In this document: piece after piece, positions 27,081-36,817 of the stretch | How the letters are laid out: each line of letters starts with the position of its first letter | Position numbering within the stretch: position 1 is the stretch's first letter | Assembly: GCF_039831995.1 (NCBI RefSeq) | Contig: NZ_JBDOIO010000003.1 | Coordinates: forward strand, 2,728,001 to 2,792,000 | Source of the DNA: Paenibacillus pabuli | GTDB taxonomy: Bacteria; Bacillota; Bacilli; Paenibacillales; Paenibacillaceae | Length of the DNA stretch: 64,000 bases | Direction of reading: 5' to 3' | The notes under the pieces: model-generated | The model's database searches: none | Told to the model about the DNA's origin: nothing | What the model saw: only the letters and a program-made list of their open reading frames with translations | Program-made: the position numbers and the translations under genes

Positions 27081-27293
27081 TTATCCAATCATGAACAATA
27101 ACACGCCAATGGCAATGAGTACTACTCCCAAAATGCTATAGACAACTCTCGCTGCCTGACGCCCGATCGTTTTCACGAAAATTCCAGCCTGAAAGGTATT
27201 CATAAACCAATCCCAATTTTTCATACCGCCCACCATACTGAAAATCCCTGCGATGATCGCTACCAAAGCAAGCAAAACGGGCTGATCCTGCAT
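27081..27293 (-). CDS. small membrane protein, immunity-17 (Imm17)-like
   Basis: A 70-residue protein with two transmembrane helices (VLLALVAIIAGIFSMVGG and VVYSILGVVLIAIGVLLFMIG) joined by a loop with NWDWFMNTFQAGIFVKTIGRQAAR. The KDWFF...FVK..GR.GAR.FY pattern is that of the Imm17 family, annotated as immunity proteins of polymorphic toxin systems. The ATG follows GGAGTGACGGG. No toxin gene is next to it, and it is not in an obvious operon. The family also occurs as stand-alone membrane proteins, so an immunity role is not demonstrated. Confidence 0.65.
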   Translation of the reverse strand: MQDQPVLLALVAIIAGIFSMVGGMKNWDWFMNTFQAGIFVKTIGRQAARVVYSILGVVLIAIGVLLFMIG

Positions 27294-27368
27294 GCTATCC
27301 CGTCACTCCTTCCATTATAATCCTGTCTACTATACGCGCTCACGGCGAAATTGGACAGTAATTAAATA

Positions 27369-27407
27369 GAAAAAAACGGCTTACAGATTGTGATCTGCAA
27401 ACCGTTT
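27369..27407 (-). terminator. terminator of the giant nuclease gene
   Basis: On the minus strand AAACGGTTTGCAGAT pairs with the facing ATCTGTAAGCCGTTT arm and is followed by further T. It lies about 105 bases beyond the nuclease stop. Confidence 0.8.
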
Positions 27408-27510
27408 CAATCGAGCGCTAGAAGTCAAACTCATTAAAACACATTAGAGGTTAGAACAACCCTGATTTGTTTTTTGTTTGTAAACAAGATTTCTTCGATT
27501 ACGGATTCAA

Positions 27511-30500
27511 TTAAAGATCACTTGCCGAGATTAGCAATGTAACCACTTCCGCACGAGTTGCCTCCACAAGCGGATTAAACATGTTATTGCCTGATCCTTT
27601 AACCAATCCGGCTTCATAAGCTGCCGCAATGTAAGGAACTGCCCAAGCCGGAACTTTATTTGCATCAGCGAAGCTTAGCGTTGCATTTGATTCAATCGGA
27701 AGTCCCAGTGCCCTTACCAGCATGACTGTCATTTCCACGCGTGATACTTTGCCTGATGCACGGAATGTCTCATCGGTGTATCCGCTGATAATGCCTTGCT
27801 CAACCGCCTGAGCTATAAACGATTGTGCCCAAGCCGGGATTTGTTCAGCATCTTTGAACGTTAACGCCTTGTTGCTGGCTGGAAGTTCGAATGCTCTCGC
27901 AAGCATTACTGCAAATTCAGCACGTGTTGCCGGAGCATTAGGACGGAAATTACCGTCTGCATATCCGTTTACAATTCCCCGGGAAATGGCCTGCTCGATT
28001 GCAGCAGCTGCCCAGTGATTGCCGATATCCTTGAGAATGACGCCCGGATTCGGTGTTGTTGTTCCACCGCCGTTTTCATTACCCGGAACAGTTGGCGTTG
28101 TTGGTGTTGTTGGCTTGGTTGGTGTTACCGGTGTTGTTGGTGTTGTTGTACCTCCACCACTGTTGCCACTGCCCGGATTGCTACCGTTGTTGCCCCCACC
28201 ATTACCAGGATTGCTTCCGTTTCCGTCACCCGGAAGCGGAGATCCTTTCAGATCCGTACTGCGGCCTTCTGTTGTCTGATTAACTGCACCTACTCGATCC
28301 AAATGCTCATGGAATATCTCATAGTCTACCAAATTCAGTTCATAGAATCGGTTATCATCCTTCGCTGCTCTCATGGAGCGGTAGAAGTCTCCGCCATTTG
28401 CCATAAAAGAGTTGGTCGCCACGATGTAGTATCCGTTTGGATCCATATCCGTGTACGTTCCATCCGCATTCTTGATTTGCACTTTCACCACGCGTTGACC
28501 TTCTTGTGTCACAGTGTTGGTCGTAGAATCAATCTTCTCGCCCGGTTTTGTGGAGTCGTAGTAGAAGCGCATGCCCGACACTTGCGGGAAGCGTCCTTCT
28601 CCCGTTTCCACACCGCTCACGCCATTTTCCAGAGCTGCCGTAATTTCCTCTCCTGTCATTTTCAGTGCAGACAGATTGTTACCGAATGGCATGACAGTGA
28701 GCAGATCACCCAAGGTAATGTCACCCTTCTGGAACGATGCCCGAATACCACCACTGTTTTGGATGGCTACGTATCCCTTCACATCGTTTTCCTTGACGAT
28801 GGATTTCACTTTCTCCAGCATGCCGTCTGTCATCAGGTTCCCAAGGTTGGTTTCCTGCTTGCGCACGTTACCACGTTCTCCATCAAGGAATACGTTCGTT
28901 TTGCCGATGACTTCTTTCTTGAACTCTTCCAGCTGTGGCGCATACTCTGCCAGCTTTTCTTTTGCAGCCAGATCATCTTCATATACATAGTTACCAGCGG
29001 AATCTTTCGCGTCCAGACTCAGTAATTTGCCATTCCACGATTTCAATACGCCTTCTGCATCGAATGTGACATCCAATTGACCCAGGGAAACATCATATTC
29101 TCCCGTTTGTACAACCAGCGTTGGGTCTGTGTGAGTATCCACCACAACCGGCTTGTTCAGAATCGTGTGTGAATGACCACCCACTACAATGTCGATACCA
29201 GCTACAGCTTCTGCCAGCTTCAGGTCCTCCGAATAGCCCAGATGGGTCAGTGCAATAATTTTGTTAATGTCTTCTTCTTGCAGCATTGCAACTGTTGCCT
29301 GTGCACTTGCAATGTAATTCTCAAATTTCAGGTCATCTCCTGGTGAAGACAGGGATACGGTATCCGCAGTCGTCAAGCCGAAAATCCCTACCTTCTCACC
29401 GCCCACTTCCGTGATTATTGCCGGATAGATCTCGGCTGCCTCACCCGGTTGACCAATGGTATCTTTGTACAGGCTGCCCAGGTTGGCATCCTTTGTGAAA
29501 TCGATATTGGCACTCACGAATGGGAACTCCGCTTTTTCAATGAATTCCTTCAGCACGCCCGTCCCTTTATCAAACTCATGGTTACCAAAGGTCATCGCAT
29601 CGTATCCGATCATGTTCATGAACTCCAGATCCGCTTGACCGTTGAAGAGATTGAAGTACAAGGTTCCGGAGAACACGTCCCCAGCATCCAAAACCAAAGT
29701 ATTATCATTGCGAGTTTCCTTGATTGCCGTTACGCGGCGCGGAATGTTATCCAGGTGCGCATGCGTGTCATTCGTATGCAATACACGAAGATCGAAGTCA
29801 CCTTCTTCCGCACTGCTGCCAATGCTCAACTGTGCAAGCAGTGGATCATGGTCACTCACTCGTCCGTCAGCTGTTTCAAAATCCGCATTTACATGGACCA
29901 CTTCGATGGCTGCCGTTTCGGACAGATTCTTGCTCACCAAGATGTGATCCAGCGTTTGTGAATTACCATCGTAGATGTAGGAATAGCGTTTATTTTCTGG
30001 CAGTTTATTCACCAGATTGTCCATTTCATTACCTTCAATAATATTCAAAGTCTTGGAGAACTGGAAGTCATTGAAATCCCCAAGCACCGCTACATTTACG
30101 TTAGGATCTTTGTCTAAGAGTTCCTTCACAAAACCATTCACTGCCGTTGCCTGTCTAGCACGCTGTATTTCACTGCTTCGTGTCGCAGGCTGAATGCTAC
30201 CATAAGGCTTCAGATCTCCACCTTTGGAGTTAAGGTGATTCGCAATCACGACCACTCGTTCCCCGCCAAATTCGAACTCAGCCGCAAGAGGTTTACGTGA
30301 GCTGGCAAATGCATCGTTTGTTGGATCAATACGCCCTGGATTCAGGGACAGTGTTCCATCCGATTTCACTTGGATTGCTGTTGTAGCATCCCCTTTCGTT
30401 CCTTCTTTCAAAGAAACACGTGCCTCGTTGTACAGAAATCCCACACGAATGTTGGCACCCGGAGCGCCACCATCCAGGTTGTTTACCGGAGCAATATCCG

Positions 30501-33066
30501 TGTACTTATAAGTTGGACCACCATTATTGGCAATGGCATCAATTAAAGTCTGAAAACTTGCATCCGCAGCAGTTGTCCCGCTGTCGGTAGCTCCATCGTT
30601 ATCCTGTACTTCCATAATGCCAATAATATCTGGATTTTTGAGATTGTTGACTACAATACCACCGATTTTGATAGCTCTTGCAGCATCCTTCTGACTGAAA
30701 TTCTCCACGTTGAAAGTTGCAATGGTCAGCTTATCTTCGGAGTGCTGAATTGTTGTTGTCGCTTGTTTGAGGTCACTCGAAATGATTGTCGGCAGATTCC
30801 CCTCCGGAGCTACCTTAAAATTTCCATTAGCATAAGTCATCACACCTTTGACTGAATCAGCGAGCTTGTCTCCGGTTTTAACCGCCTGAGATGGCTTTTT
30901 ATTGATAAACAGCCGCTGTGGATTCAGGGAACTCTCGAATGGTTCCGCACCATCACCTGTCAGAATGACGCCTCCTGCAGGCGTTCGTAACAGATTATTT
31001 TCACCATTATCTACTACGACTGCCAATCCTGGCTCACTGGAATACGGACCAATAATCGTGGCTTGATCAAGCTGTATTCTCATGCCTTCCAAACTCTCAT
31101 AAAAGTCGATTGCATCCACATCCGGATTAAATTCACCAAACTGATCCGAATCAATTACGGTAGGGATCATTCGCCCATTCTTCCCAAGGATAACAGGTTC
31201 AGGCAGTGTCTGATTTTCACCTTCAACCGTAATGGCTGTAGCAACAATTTCAGTTGTCGCCAGCTCGGTCATTGCTGACGCATATTCCTTCACTTGACCA
31301 GATACGGTGACTTTGTTGCCTATCGCCATTCCATGCGTAGATTTATAAATAAGGATACCCTCAGACGTTTTTTCGTCGTCATCTTCCATGCCAGGAATCT
31401 CCTGCATGTAGAACGAACTTGCATTTACAACATGAGTCACGATACCTTCCACATTTTGGACAGCCAGACCATTATACAGGGAGTTATGAGATCCTCCTTG
31501 AATATCGTGGATTCTCAAGTTGTCCAGTTCCTGAAGAACGGTGTACGAAAAGCTATATACACCACTTGTGTTTCCAGCTGATACGGCAATCGCTTTAACA
31601 ACCGTATCTTCGTCTATTGTGAGCGGGCCACTATAGCGTGTAGATGTTTGGGTTGGTTCTGTTCCATCAATCGTATAGTAAATTTCTGCTCCTGCTGTTG
31701 GTGAGGATAACGTCACGGCTGATCCTTTGACGATACCGCCGGACGGAGCGCTAGCTGTTACTGAGAGCAGATTTTCGACAACATCTGCTGCCGTACGTGG
31801 AATCAGCTCCAGGCCATAGCTTGTGTGATACGTCATGACGCCTGTCACTTTTTCGTATGTTTTGCCTGTTGCCAGTGCAGTTGGACTATTTTTTGCATAG
31901 ATCGTGATTTCTGCACCATCGGCATCTGTCGCAAAAAAGGTAGAACTGCTGCTTCTTGTCACTGTAACTGCATTTACTTCGACAAGCATCCCCTCAAAAA
32001 TACCGCCTGCACCCTTGCCTCCGCCCTCAGCAGGCGCGAAGTCTTTGGACGTGAGTGTGATCGGTTCAGGGATTTCTTGATTCTTATCCAGGATTTTGAT
32101 GTAACCGCCTGGGAACCCTGTTTTGTCTTTCTCTATCTGAAGCAAACCGTTATAAATAGTCAGTGGACCATACGCTTCAATACGGTCTCCCGGCTCTACT
32201 GTGGAATCCGTTCCGCGAACGACGATTCCGGCATTCTCATCCTGAATATACAGATTCGCTAGGCCTCCGGACTCTTCTCGGTAGGTTACAATCCCTTGAA
32301 CGGTAACCGGGGTATTCTCCGATTGGTTTCTGGCATTGGAGATGGAGATTGGAGTATTGTCCACGATCGTGTAATCGAAATTCGTAACATCGCTATTTTC
32401 CAGACCATCTCTTGCCGCAAAAGCTTCAATATGAGTTGCATCATTTACTGTGATCGGTATGGTGTAAGGGAGATAGTCGGTGTCTCCATTCTGCTTGTAG
32501 TAAACAGCTGCACCAACTGTAGTCGTTCCCAAAGTAACCTTTGTTCCAGCCGGAACAGCACCAGAGGAGGGATTTGCGGTGACGGTTGCCACCTTGGTTT
32601 CAGGCGTTTCATCAATTAGTTGGAAGGTGGTTGAAGAGGTGCTTTTAATTCCATTAACCGTGAAATAGGTTTCCAGCGAAGCGCTGTTAATACGGACTTT
32701 GGAATGATACAAGGAAGTATTACTTTGTAAACCAAAAGTACTACGAGGAGCATTGGTTGGGACTTGAACTGGCATCATTTTGCTTACATCCGTTTCTTCA
32801 GGACGATCTGCCAATGCAAAATTGGTGTCTGAAGTAAACGGAGGATTTAACTGGATAGAAGATCCACTGTTGTAGTAACCAACAACATAGCCCTCGACAG
32901 TTGCTATTGATTTGTCAGAATTTTTAGCCTGTGCCTGAGCAACTGTTAATGGCTCGTCCGCTGCAGCTGCCTTGCTAGTAAATAACCCAGCCGGTATTGC
33001 CCCTGTTATCAGCAGGACCATGGCTAAGAATAACCTGAGCCAACTCTTTATTTGCTTACTGTGCAT
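27511..33066 (-). CDS. SLH-anchored extracellular nuclease/5'-nucleotidase (YhcR-like)
   Basis: A predicted 1851-residue surface protein. The ATG at 33066 follows GGGGGTAGGAA and gives a signal peptide ending at SKAAAA; the frame continues 19 codons further upstream. In order: OB-fold-like segments alternating with two chitobiase C-terminal-type domains (SSGAVPAGTKVTLG, AEIYYTIDGTEPTQTS); an ExeM-type endonuclease/exonuclease/phosphatase domain at ~775-1082 (ATFNVENFS, IMEVQDND, GDFNDFQ, SDHDPLL); a calcineurin-like 5'-nucleotidase at ~1088-1600 (LHTNDTHAHLDN, DAGDVFSG, GNHEFDKG, GGHSHT); a Gly/Asn/Pro/Thr linker; and three SLH domains at ~1677-1851. B. subtilis YhcR combines the same two enzymes, degrading nucleic acid and dephosphorylating the nucleotides. 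It likely scavenges phosphate and nucleosides at the wall. Confidence 0.93.
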   Translation of the reverse strand: MHSKQIKSWLRLFLAMVLLITGAIPAGLFTSKAAAADEPLTVAQAQAKNSDKSIATVEGYVVGYYNSGSSIQLNPPFTSDTNFALADRPEETDVSKMMPVQVPTNAPRSTFGLQSNTSLYHSKVRINSASLETYFTVNGIKSTSSTTFQLIDETPETKVATVTANPSSGAVPAGTKVTLGTTTVGAAVYYKQNGDTDYLPYTIPITVNDATHIEAFAARDGLENSDVTNFDYTIVDNTPISISNARNQSENTPVTVQGIVTYREESGGLANLYIQDENAGIVVRGTDSTVEPGDRIEAYGPLTIYNGLLQIEKDKTGFPGGYIKILDKNQEIPEPITLTSKDFAPAEGGGKGAGGIFEGMLVEVNAVTVTRSSSSTFFATDADGAEITIYAKNSPTALATGKTYEKVTGVMTYHTSYGLELIPRTAADVVENLLSVTASAPSGGIVKGSAVTLSSPTAGAEIYYTIDGTEPTQTSTRYSGPLTIDEDTVVKAIAVSAGNTSGVYSFSYTVLQELDNLRIHDIQGGSHNSLYNGLAVQNVEGIVTHVVNASSFYMQEIPGMEDDDEKTSEGILIYKSTHGMAIGNKVTVSGQVKEYASAMTELATTEIVATAITVEGENQTLPEPVILGKNGRMIPTVIDSDQFGEFNPDVDAIDFYESLEGMRIQLDQATIIGPYSSEPGLAVVVDNGENNLLRTPAGGVILTGDGAEPFESSLNPQRLFINKKPSQAVKTGDKLADSVKGVMTYANGNFKVAPEGNLPTIISSDLKQATTTIQHSEDKLTIATFNVENFSQKDAARAIKIGGIVVNNLKNPDIIGIMEVQDNDGATDSGTTAADASFQTLIDAIANNGGPTYKYTDIAPVNNLDGGAPGANIRVGFLYNEARVSLKEGTKGDATTAIQVKSDGTLSLNPGRIDPTNDAFASSRKPLAAEFEFGGERVVVIANHLNSKGGDLKPYGSIQPATRSSEIQRARQATAVNGFVKELLDKDPNVNVAVLGDFNDFQFSKTLNIIEGNEMDNLVNKLPENKRYSYIYDGNSQTLDHILVSKNLSETAAIEVVHVNADFETADGRVSDHDPLLAQLSIGSSAEEGDFDLRVLHTNDTHAHLDNIPRRVTAIKETRNDNTLVLDAGDVFSGTLYFNLFNGQADLEFMNMIGYDAMTFGNHEFDKGTGVLKEFIEKAEFPFVSANIDFTKDANLGSLYKDTIGQPGEAAEIYPAIITEVGGEKVGIFGLTTADTVSLSSPGDDLKFENYIASAQATVAMLQEEDINKIIALTHLGYSEDLKLAEAVAGIDIVVGGHSHTILNKPVVVDTHTDPTLVVQTGEYDVSLGQLDVTFDAEGVLKSWNGKLLSLDAKDSAGNYVYEDDLAAKEKLAEYAPQLEEFKKEVIGKTNVFLDGERGNVRKQETNLGNLMTDGMLEKVKSIVKENDVKGYVAIQNSGGIRASFQKGDITLGDLLTVMPFGNNLSALKMTGEEITAALENGVSGVETGEGRFPQVSGMRFYYDSTKPGEKIDSTTNTVTQEGQRVVKVQIKNADGTYTDMDPNGYYIVATNSFMANGGDFYRSMRAAKDDNRFYELNLVDYEIFHEHLDRVGAVNQTTEGRSTDLKGSPLPGDGNGSNPGNGGGNNGSNPGSGNSGGGTTTPTTPVTPTKPTTPTTPTVPGNENGGGTTTPNPGVILKDIGNHWAAAAIEQAISRGIVNGYADGNFRPNAPATRAEFAVMLARAFELPASNKALTFKDAEQIPAWAQSFIAQAVEQGIISGYTDETFRASGKVSRVEMTVMLVRALGLPIESNATLSFADANKVPAWAVPYIAAAYEAGLVKGSGNNMFNPLVEATRAEVVTLLISASDL

Positions 33067-33667
33067 CTTTTTCCTACCCCCATGTTTTGGATTTCCAATC
33101 ATTTGTTCAATGAGCTTGTACATTAGTTCAAATATAAGATAACTGAACCATTAGCTGATGTAAACATTATTTTTATGAAACGATATAAAATAGAACATAT
33201 ACATTACACAATTTGAATTAAACTTATAAAAAATCGATAAATAGGACTAATTCCTGATTAGAAATATGTCATTTTGTTCTTTCGAGGTCACATTTATGTG
33301 CGAATCAAACTAATTACGTCATTAAAATTAACATACAAATAATCCTCTCCATTAAAATTTCGACATATGATGACAAGTATTTCTTCCTTAAATCCACTTG
33401 GAACCAGGACTTAAGTCATGTTTTTCACATGACAAAACGATATGACGATCAAGTTGGACCACCACATTTCACTATTCTAAAGTTGAAATATTAAAAACAT
33501 AGTCAAACCTAATTAATGGAATGTTAATTTTGGAGCAGGTATGTAAAAAGTTAATATCTACAATAAAGAAAACCACAAGATAACCTCCGAATTCAGAGAG
33601 TTTCTTGTGGTTTAGAATATAAATTAAAGCTCACTATTAATACTTCCTAGTTACTAACACACTTTTG
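33067..33667. other. AT-rich intergenic region
   Basis: About 600 bases, markedly AT-rich compared with the neighbours. It should hold the promoter of the nuclease gene, and it holds the terminator of nothing upstream except the stalk-domain gene's terminator at its right end. I see no Pho box or coding frame that I can defend. Confidence 0.4.
33567..33614 (-). terminator. terminator of the stalk-domain gene
   Basis: On the minus strand AAACCACAAGA pairs with TCTTGTGGTTT, the inner arms GAAACTCTC and GGAGGTTA extend it, and TTCTTTATT follows. It lies 54 bases past the stop codon. Confidence 0.75.
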
Positions 33668-34825
33668 CTAATAAACTTCGGTTTCAGGTAACAACGTAAT
33701 ATTACTCCCTGGTGATTCGATTAATCCTTTTTGTTCCAAATACTGATCAACATATCTTTCTGCATTTACTGAAGATGCAAAAATCCAGTCGGAATAGGTT
33801 TTCCCAAACATCTTGTATAGTATCTCACTTGTATATTCGTTGCTTAACTTCCCGAAAACAACATACAACTGCTTTATAGTGTTTGTGTGTTTTTTACCAT
33901 CCAGATCTGTCCATGTTACTTTTTTATTTAGGTCGACCTTACGAATATCTTTAGTATGGATTTGAACACTCGATCCGCTCACTTTAAAGTAAACACGTAT
34001 ACTCTTCTCATAGGGATGCCCCTTAAGAATGCTCCATCCCATCATATCCCCAGTAGCCGCAACTGCATAAAGTTTTCCCTTAGTTGAAGTCACTGATGTT
34101 CCACTGTTTTGTTTTTGAGATGGTTCGATATTAACAGCCATTTTTCCTTTATCTATAGATATTTCCATCTTCTTGGCATTGGCATTATAGACTAATATTC
34201 CATCCAAAGCATCCGAGAGAAGAGAAGCAGGAAACAAAGTTACGCCATTCTGAATAAGAAGTGGTGACTTGAGCGTTAATGGCTCCCCATCTAAAGTTGC
34301 CTTTGTTCCGCTTTTCGGAAGGGTTATTAAGGTAGTACCAACTTTTATCGTAAAGCTATCCTGTTGAGCTACGTATGTAACACTCCCTCCTAAGGCCTTG
34401 AATACCTCTTTCATCGGAAGAAGAGTAACACCATTTTTTATATATCCCCCATCAACGGCATCGTCCAAGCTGCCTGATATGATAACCGATTTCTCAATAT
34501 TTCCTACCTTAACTGTGACTTTTGATGAACCCACCCCCGTCACTTTTAACATCCCATTACTCAAGAGATTGAGTAAATGAGGTTTGGTTATCGTGTAGTC
34601 TGTTTTGGAGAGTGCTATATGATTACCTAGAAAGGGATAATCCACGCTGGTCATCATATTCTTTTCGTCATAAATCAAAGCAACATCAAAATCAATTTTG
34701 TCGCCAACTTTCGCTTCGATTTTACTAGGCATAAGCTGAATATCTTTAATTTCGCGCTCCTGGGCATATGCAACCGATACAAGTGAAAACATAAAAAACA
34801 TTAATAAAACGGTTATTCTCTTCAT
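33668..34825 (-). CDS. secreted copper-amine-oxidase-like (stalk) domain protein
   Basis: A 385-residue exported protein with a signal peptide (MKRITVLLMFFMFSLVSVAYA). An Ig-like/BIG domain (~25-120) is followed by the stalk domain of copper amine oxidase N-terminal type (~135-230): KNGVTLLPMKEVFKALGGSVTYVAQQDSFTIKVGTTLITLPKSGTKATLDG and QNGVTLFPASLLSDALDGILVYNANAKKMEI. The C-terminal ~130 residues (KGHPYEKSIRVYFKVSGSSVQIHTKDIRKVD) are not recognised. Stalk-domain proteins are abundant in Paenibacillus and act outside the cell, with no enzymatic activity implied. The ATG follows AAAGGAGAAAAG. The gene and its surroundings are more AT-rich than the window average. Confidence 0.75.
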   Translation of the reverse strand: MKRITVLLMFFMFSLVSVAYAQEREIKDIQLMPSKIEAKVGDKIDFDVALIYDEKNMMTSVDYPFLGNHIALSKTDYTITKPHLLNLLSNGMLKVTGVGSSKVTVKVGNIEKSVIISGSLDDAVDGGYIKNGVTLLPMKEVFKALGGSVTYVAQQDSFTIKVGTTLITLPKSGTKATLDGEPLTLKSPLLIQNGVTLFPASLLSDALDGILVYNANAKKMEISIDKGKMAVNIEPSQKQNSGTSVTSTKGKLYAVAATGDMMGWSILKGHPYEKSIRVYFKVSGSSVQIHTKDIRKVDLNKKVTWTDLDGKKHTNTIKQLYVVFGKLSNEYTSEILYKMFGKTYSDWIFASSVNAERYVDQYLEQKGLIESPGSNITLLPETEVY

Positions 34826-35161
34826 TTTACTTTTCTCCTTTTCATAGTGTTGCTGGTAATTCAGTTACAGAACCAGTATCCATTCAACCCGATCTAATGG
34901 TCTTGGCTTACTTATGTATTAGACTAAATTAATAAATCTCTAATTCAGGAAATCCCCCTCTCTATTTTCATGTCTTTCATGAAGATCATAATTCTATTTT
35001 GGAGAAATTAATACATATTTTTTTGTTCATTTCTTTTTATTATTTTTCTTCTAAATTGCCATCTAACTGGTTTTAATACATTCTCAATTTCTTCATGAAA
35101 GTAAAAAAAGTGGATACAGCCTAATTGCTGTACCCACTCTTCCAAACTATAAAATAATACC
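34826..35161. other. AT-rich intergenic region
   Basis: About 335 bases between the stalk-domain gene and the end of the sugar ABC operon. Apart from the ABC operon terminator at 35103-35138, no gene or clear promoter was recognised. Confidence 0.4.
35103..35138 (-). terminator. terminator of the sugar ABC operon
   Basis: On the minus strand AGTGGGTACAGC pairs with GCTGTATCCACT around a six-base loop and is followed by seven T. Confidence 0.88.
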
Positions 35162-36526
35162 TTACTTCTTCACCGTGCTGTTATACTGTGCAATCTTGTC
35201 TGTAATTTGCTTCGCAGCTGCATCCAGCGCTTCTTGCGGTGTACCTTGTCCGTTCAGTACCGTCTCGATCGCTCCTTCGACAAGTTGTCTGGCTTCCGGG
35301 AATACGCCCATTACAGCCCCGGATGTTGCTGTCGAATCAGCGGAAGCGTGCAATTGGTCGACTGCTGTCTGGAATTGCGGGTACTTCGCCATATTATCCT
35401 TTAATACTTGCTGATCGTAGGCTGCTGTCGTAATTGGGAAGTATCCTGTCGCAACACTCCAGTTGGCTTGTACTTCAGGTGTAGCCAAGTACTTGATGAA
35501 TTCCCAAGCAGCTTGCTGCTGTGCTTTCGATTTGTTGTTCATGATGTACAAGCTTGCGCCACCTACAACCACGCCGCCTTCTTTGGCATCTGCCGGACGA
35601 GGCAGGAAGCCTGTTCCCAGTTCAAACTTGTCACCAGCGCCCTCCACGATTTTACGCAGCCCAGCGGTGGAATCCAGTGTCATGCCGATTTGCTCTGCGG
35701 TAAACGCTGCCGTTGTATCGTCTGTGCTGCGACCCAGATTGGAGAGGGTCTTCTCGTCAATCATCTTTTTCCACCATGTCAGCGTCTTTACACCCGCTTC
35801 GGAGTTCAAGAGAGATTCCGTTGCAGCTCCGTCTCTTCCGTTACCATTGTTTACATAATCTGCATTCTGGTTTGCGAAGAACTGCTCCATAAACCAGCCG
35901 TAAATCGCCATGGATGCACCTGGCTTGCCGTCTTTTGCCAGCGCTTTGGCCGCTTGTTCAAACTCTTCATATGTCTTCGGCGGGTTTTCCGGATCAAGAC
36001 CTGCTGCCTTAAACATATCCTTGTTGTAGTACAGAATCGGGTTCGATGTGTTAAAAGGCATCGCGTTCAGTTTGCCATCAATCGTGTAATAACGGATGAT
36101 ATTCGGCTCCAGTTGGGACAGGTCGAACTTGTCCTTATCGATGAAATTCTGTACTGGTGTGATCATGCCCGAATCGATCATGAACTTACTGCCGATCTCG
36201 TATACCTGGATGATGTCCGGACCGCTGTCCGATCCCATGGATGCTTTCAGCTTGTTCAGACTCTCATCGTATTTCCCTTGATAGATTGCTTTCACCTGAA
36301 TATCCGGATGACTTGCATTGAAATCGGAAGCGAGCTGGTTAATGGCTTTCTCCCCTGCTCCGGACATGGAATGCCACCACGTCAGTTGAGTTGGTTCAGC
36401 AGATGCCGCATCCGCTTGAGCTCCACTTACCGGACTGCTTGTCTCTGTTTTGCCGCCGCAGGCGGATATCACCAACATGAGTGCAGCCAACATCAATGCA
36501 AATGTGCCTCTTTTTTTCAAACGCAT
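35162..36526 (-). CDS. carbohydrate ABC transporter substrate-binding lipoprotein (UgpB type)
   Basis: A 454-residue family 1 solute-binding protein. The ATG at 36526 follows AGGAGAGAG; the frame opens 13 codons earlier without a site. The signal peptide MRLKKRGTFALMLAALMLVISAC ends in a lipobox (VISAC), so it is lipid-anchored. Family features include TQLTWWHSMSGAGEKAINQLASDFNASHPDIQVKAIYQGKYDES, PFNTSNPILYYNKDMFKAAGLDPENPPKTYEEFE and GVVVGGASLYIMNNKSKAQQQAAWEFIKYLATPEVQ. The similarity to UgpB suggests glycerol-3-phosphate or a related glycoside, but substrate inference from this family is weak. It is the last gene after two permease genes. No ATPase is encoded here; a shared MsmX-type ATPase elsewhere would serve, as is usual in Bacillales. 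Confidence 0.88.
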   Translation of the reverse strand: MRLKKRGTFALMLAALMLVISACGGKTETSSPVSGAQADAASAEPTQLTWWHSMSGAGEKAINQLASDFNASHPDIQVKAIYQGKYDESLNKLKASMGSDSGPDIIQVYEIGSKFMIDSGMITPVQNFIDKDKFDLSQLEPNIIRYYTIDGKLNAMPFNTSNPILYYNKDMFKAAGLDPENPPKTYEEFEQAAKALAKDGKPGASMAIYGWFMEQFFANQNADYVNNGNGRDGAATESLLNSEAGVKTLTWWKKMIDEKTLSNLGRSTDDTTAAFTAEQIGMTLDSTAGLRKIVEGAGDKFELGTGFLPRPADAKEGGVVVGGASLYIMNNKSKAQQQAAWEFIKYLATPEVQANWSVATGYFPITTAAYDQQVLKDNMAKYPQFQTAVDQLHASADSTATSGAVMGVFPEARQLVEGAIETVLNGQGTPQEALDAAAKQITDKIAQYNSTVKK

Positions 36527-36817
36527 AATCTCTCTCCTTTTTTTGTGGCTCATTTCAAAAATCAATCTTGGGAATTCTGCAAGGTGGCCGTTGCGGTCAC
36601 GAATCGTTCTTCAGATTGCTGTTATCCCCGGATTCTTTTATCCACTCTTTAGAGGGATAATCCGGTGCTAAACGCAAACGCTTCGCTTCTTCAGAATCGA
36701 CTTCGTCCCCTCCACTACTTTCGCAGTTTCTCCAAAAATGATTTTAAGAGTGCGCCTTATTTATTCGCTCCTGGGTAACAAAACCCGCCAACCTGAATGC
36801 ACAACATATTTACTTAA

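Noticed and set aside
35408..36652. A 414-codon plus-strand frame opposite the sugar-binding lipoprotein gene
   Set aside because: Cys- and His-rich antisense translation, no ribosome site and full overlap with a well-supported gene.
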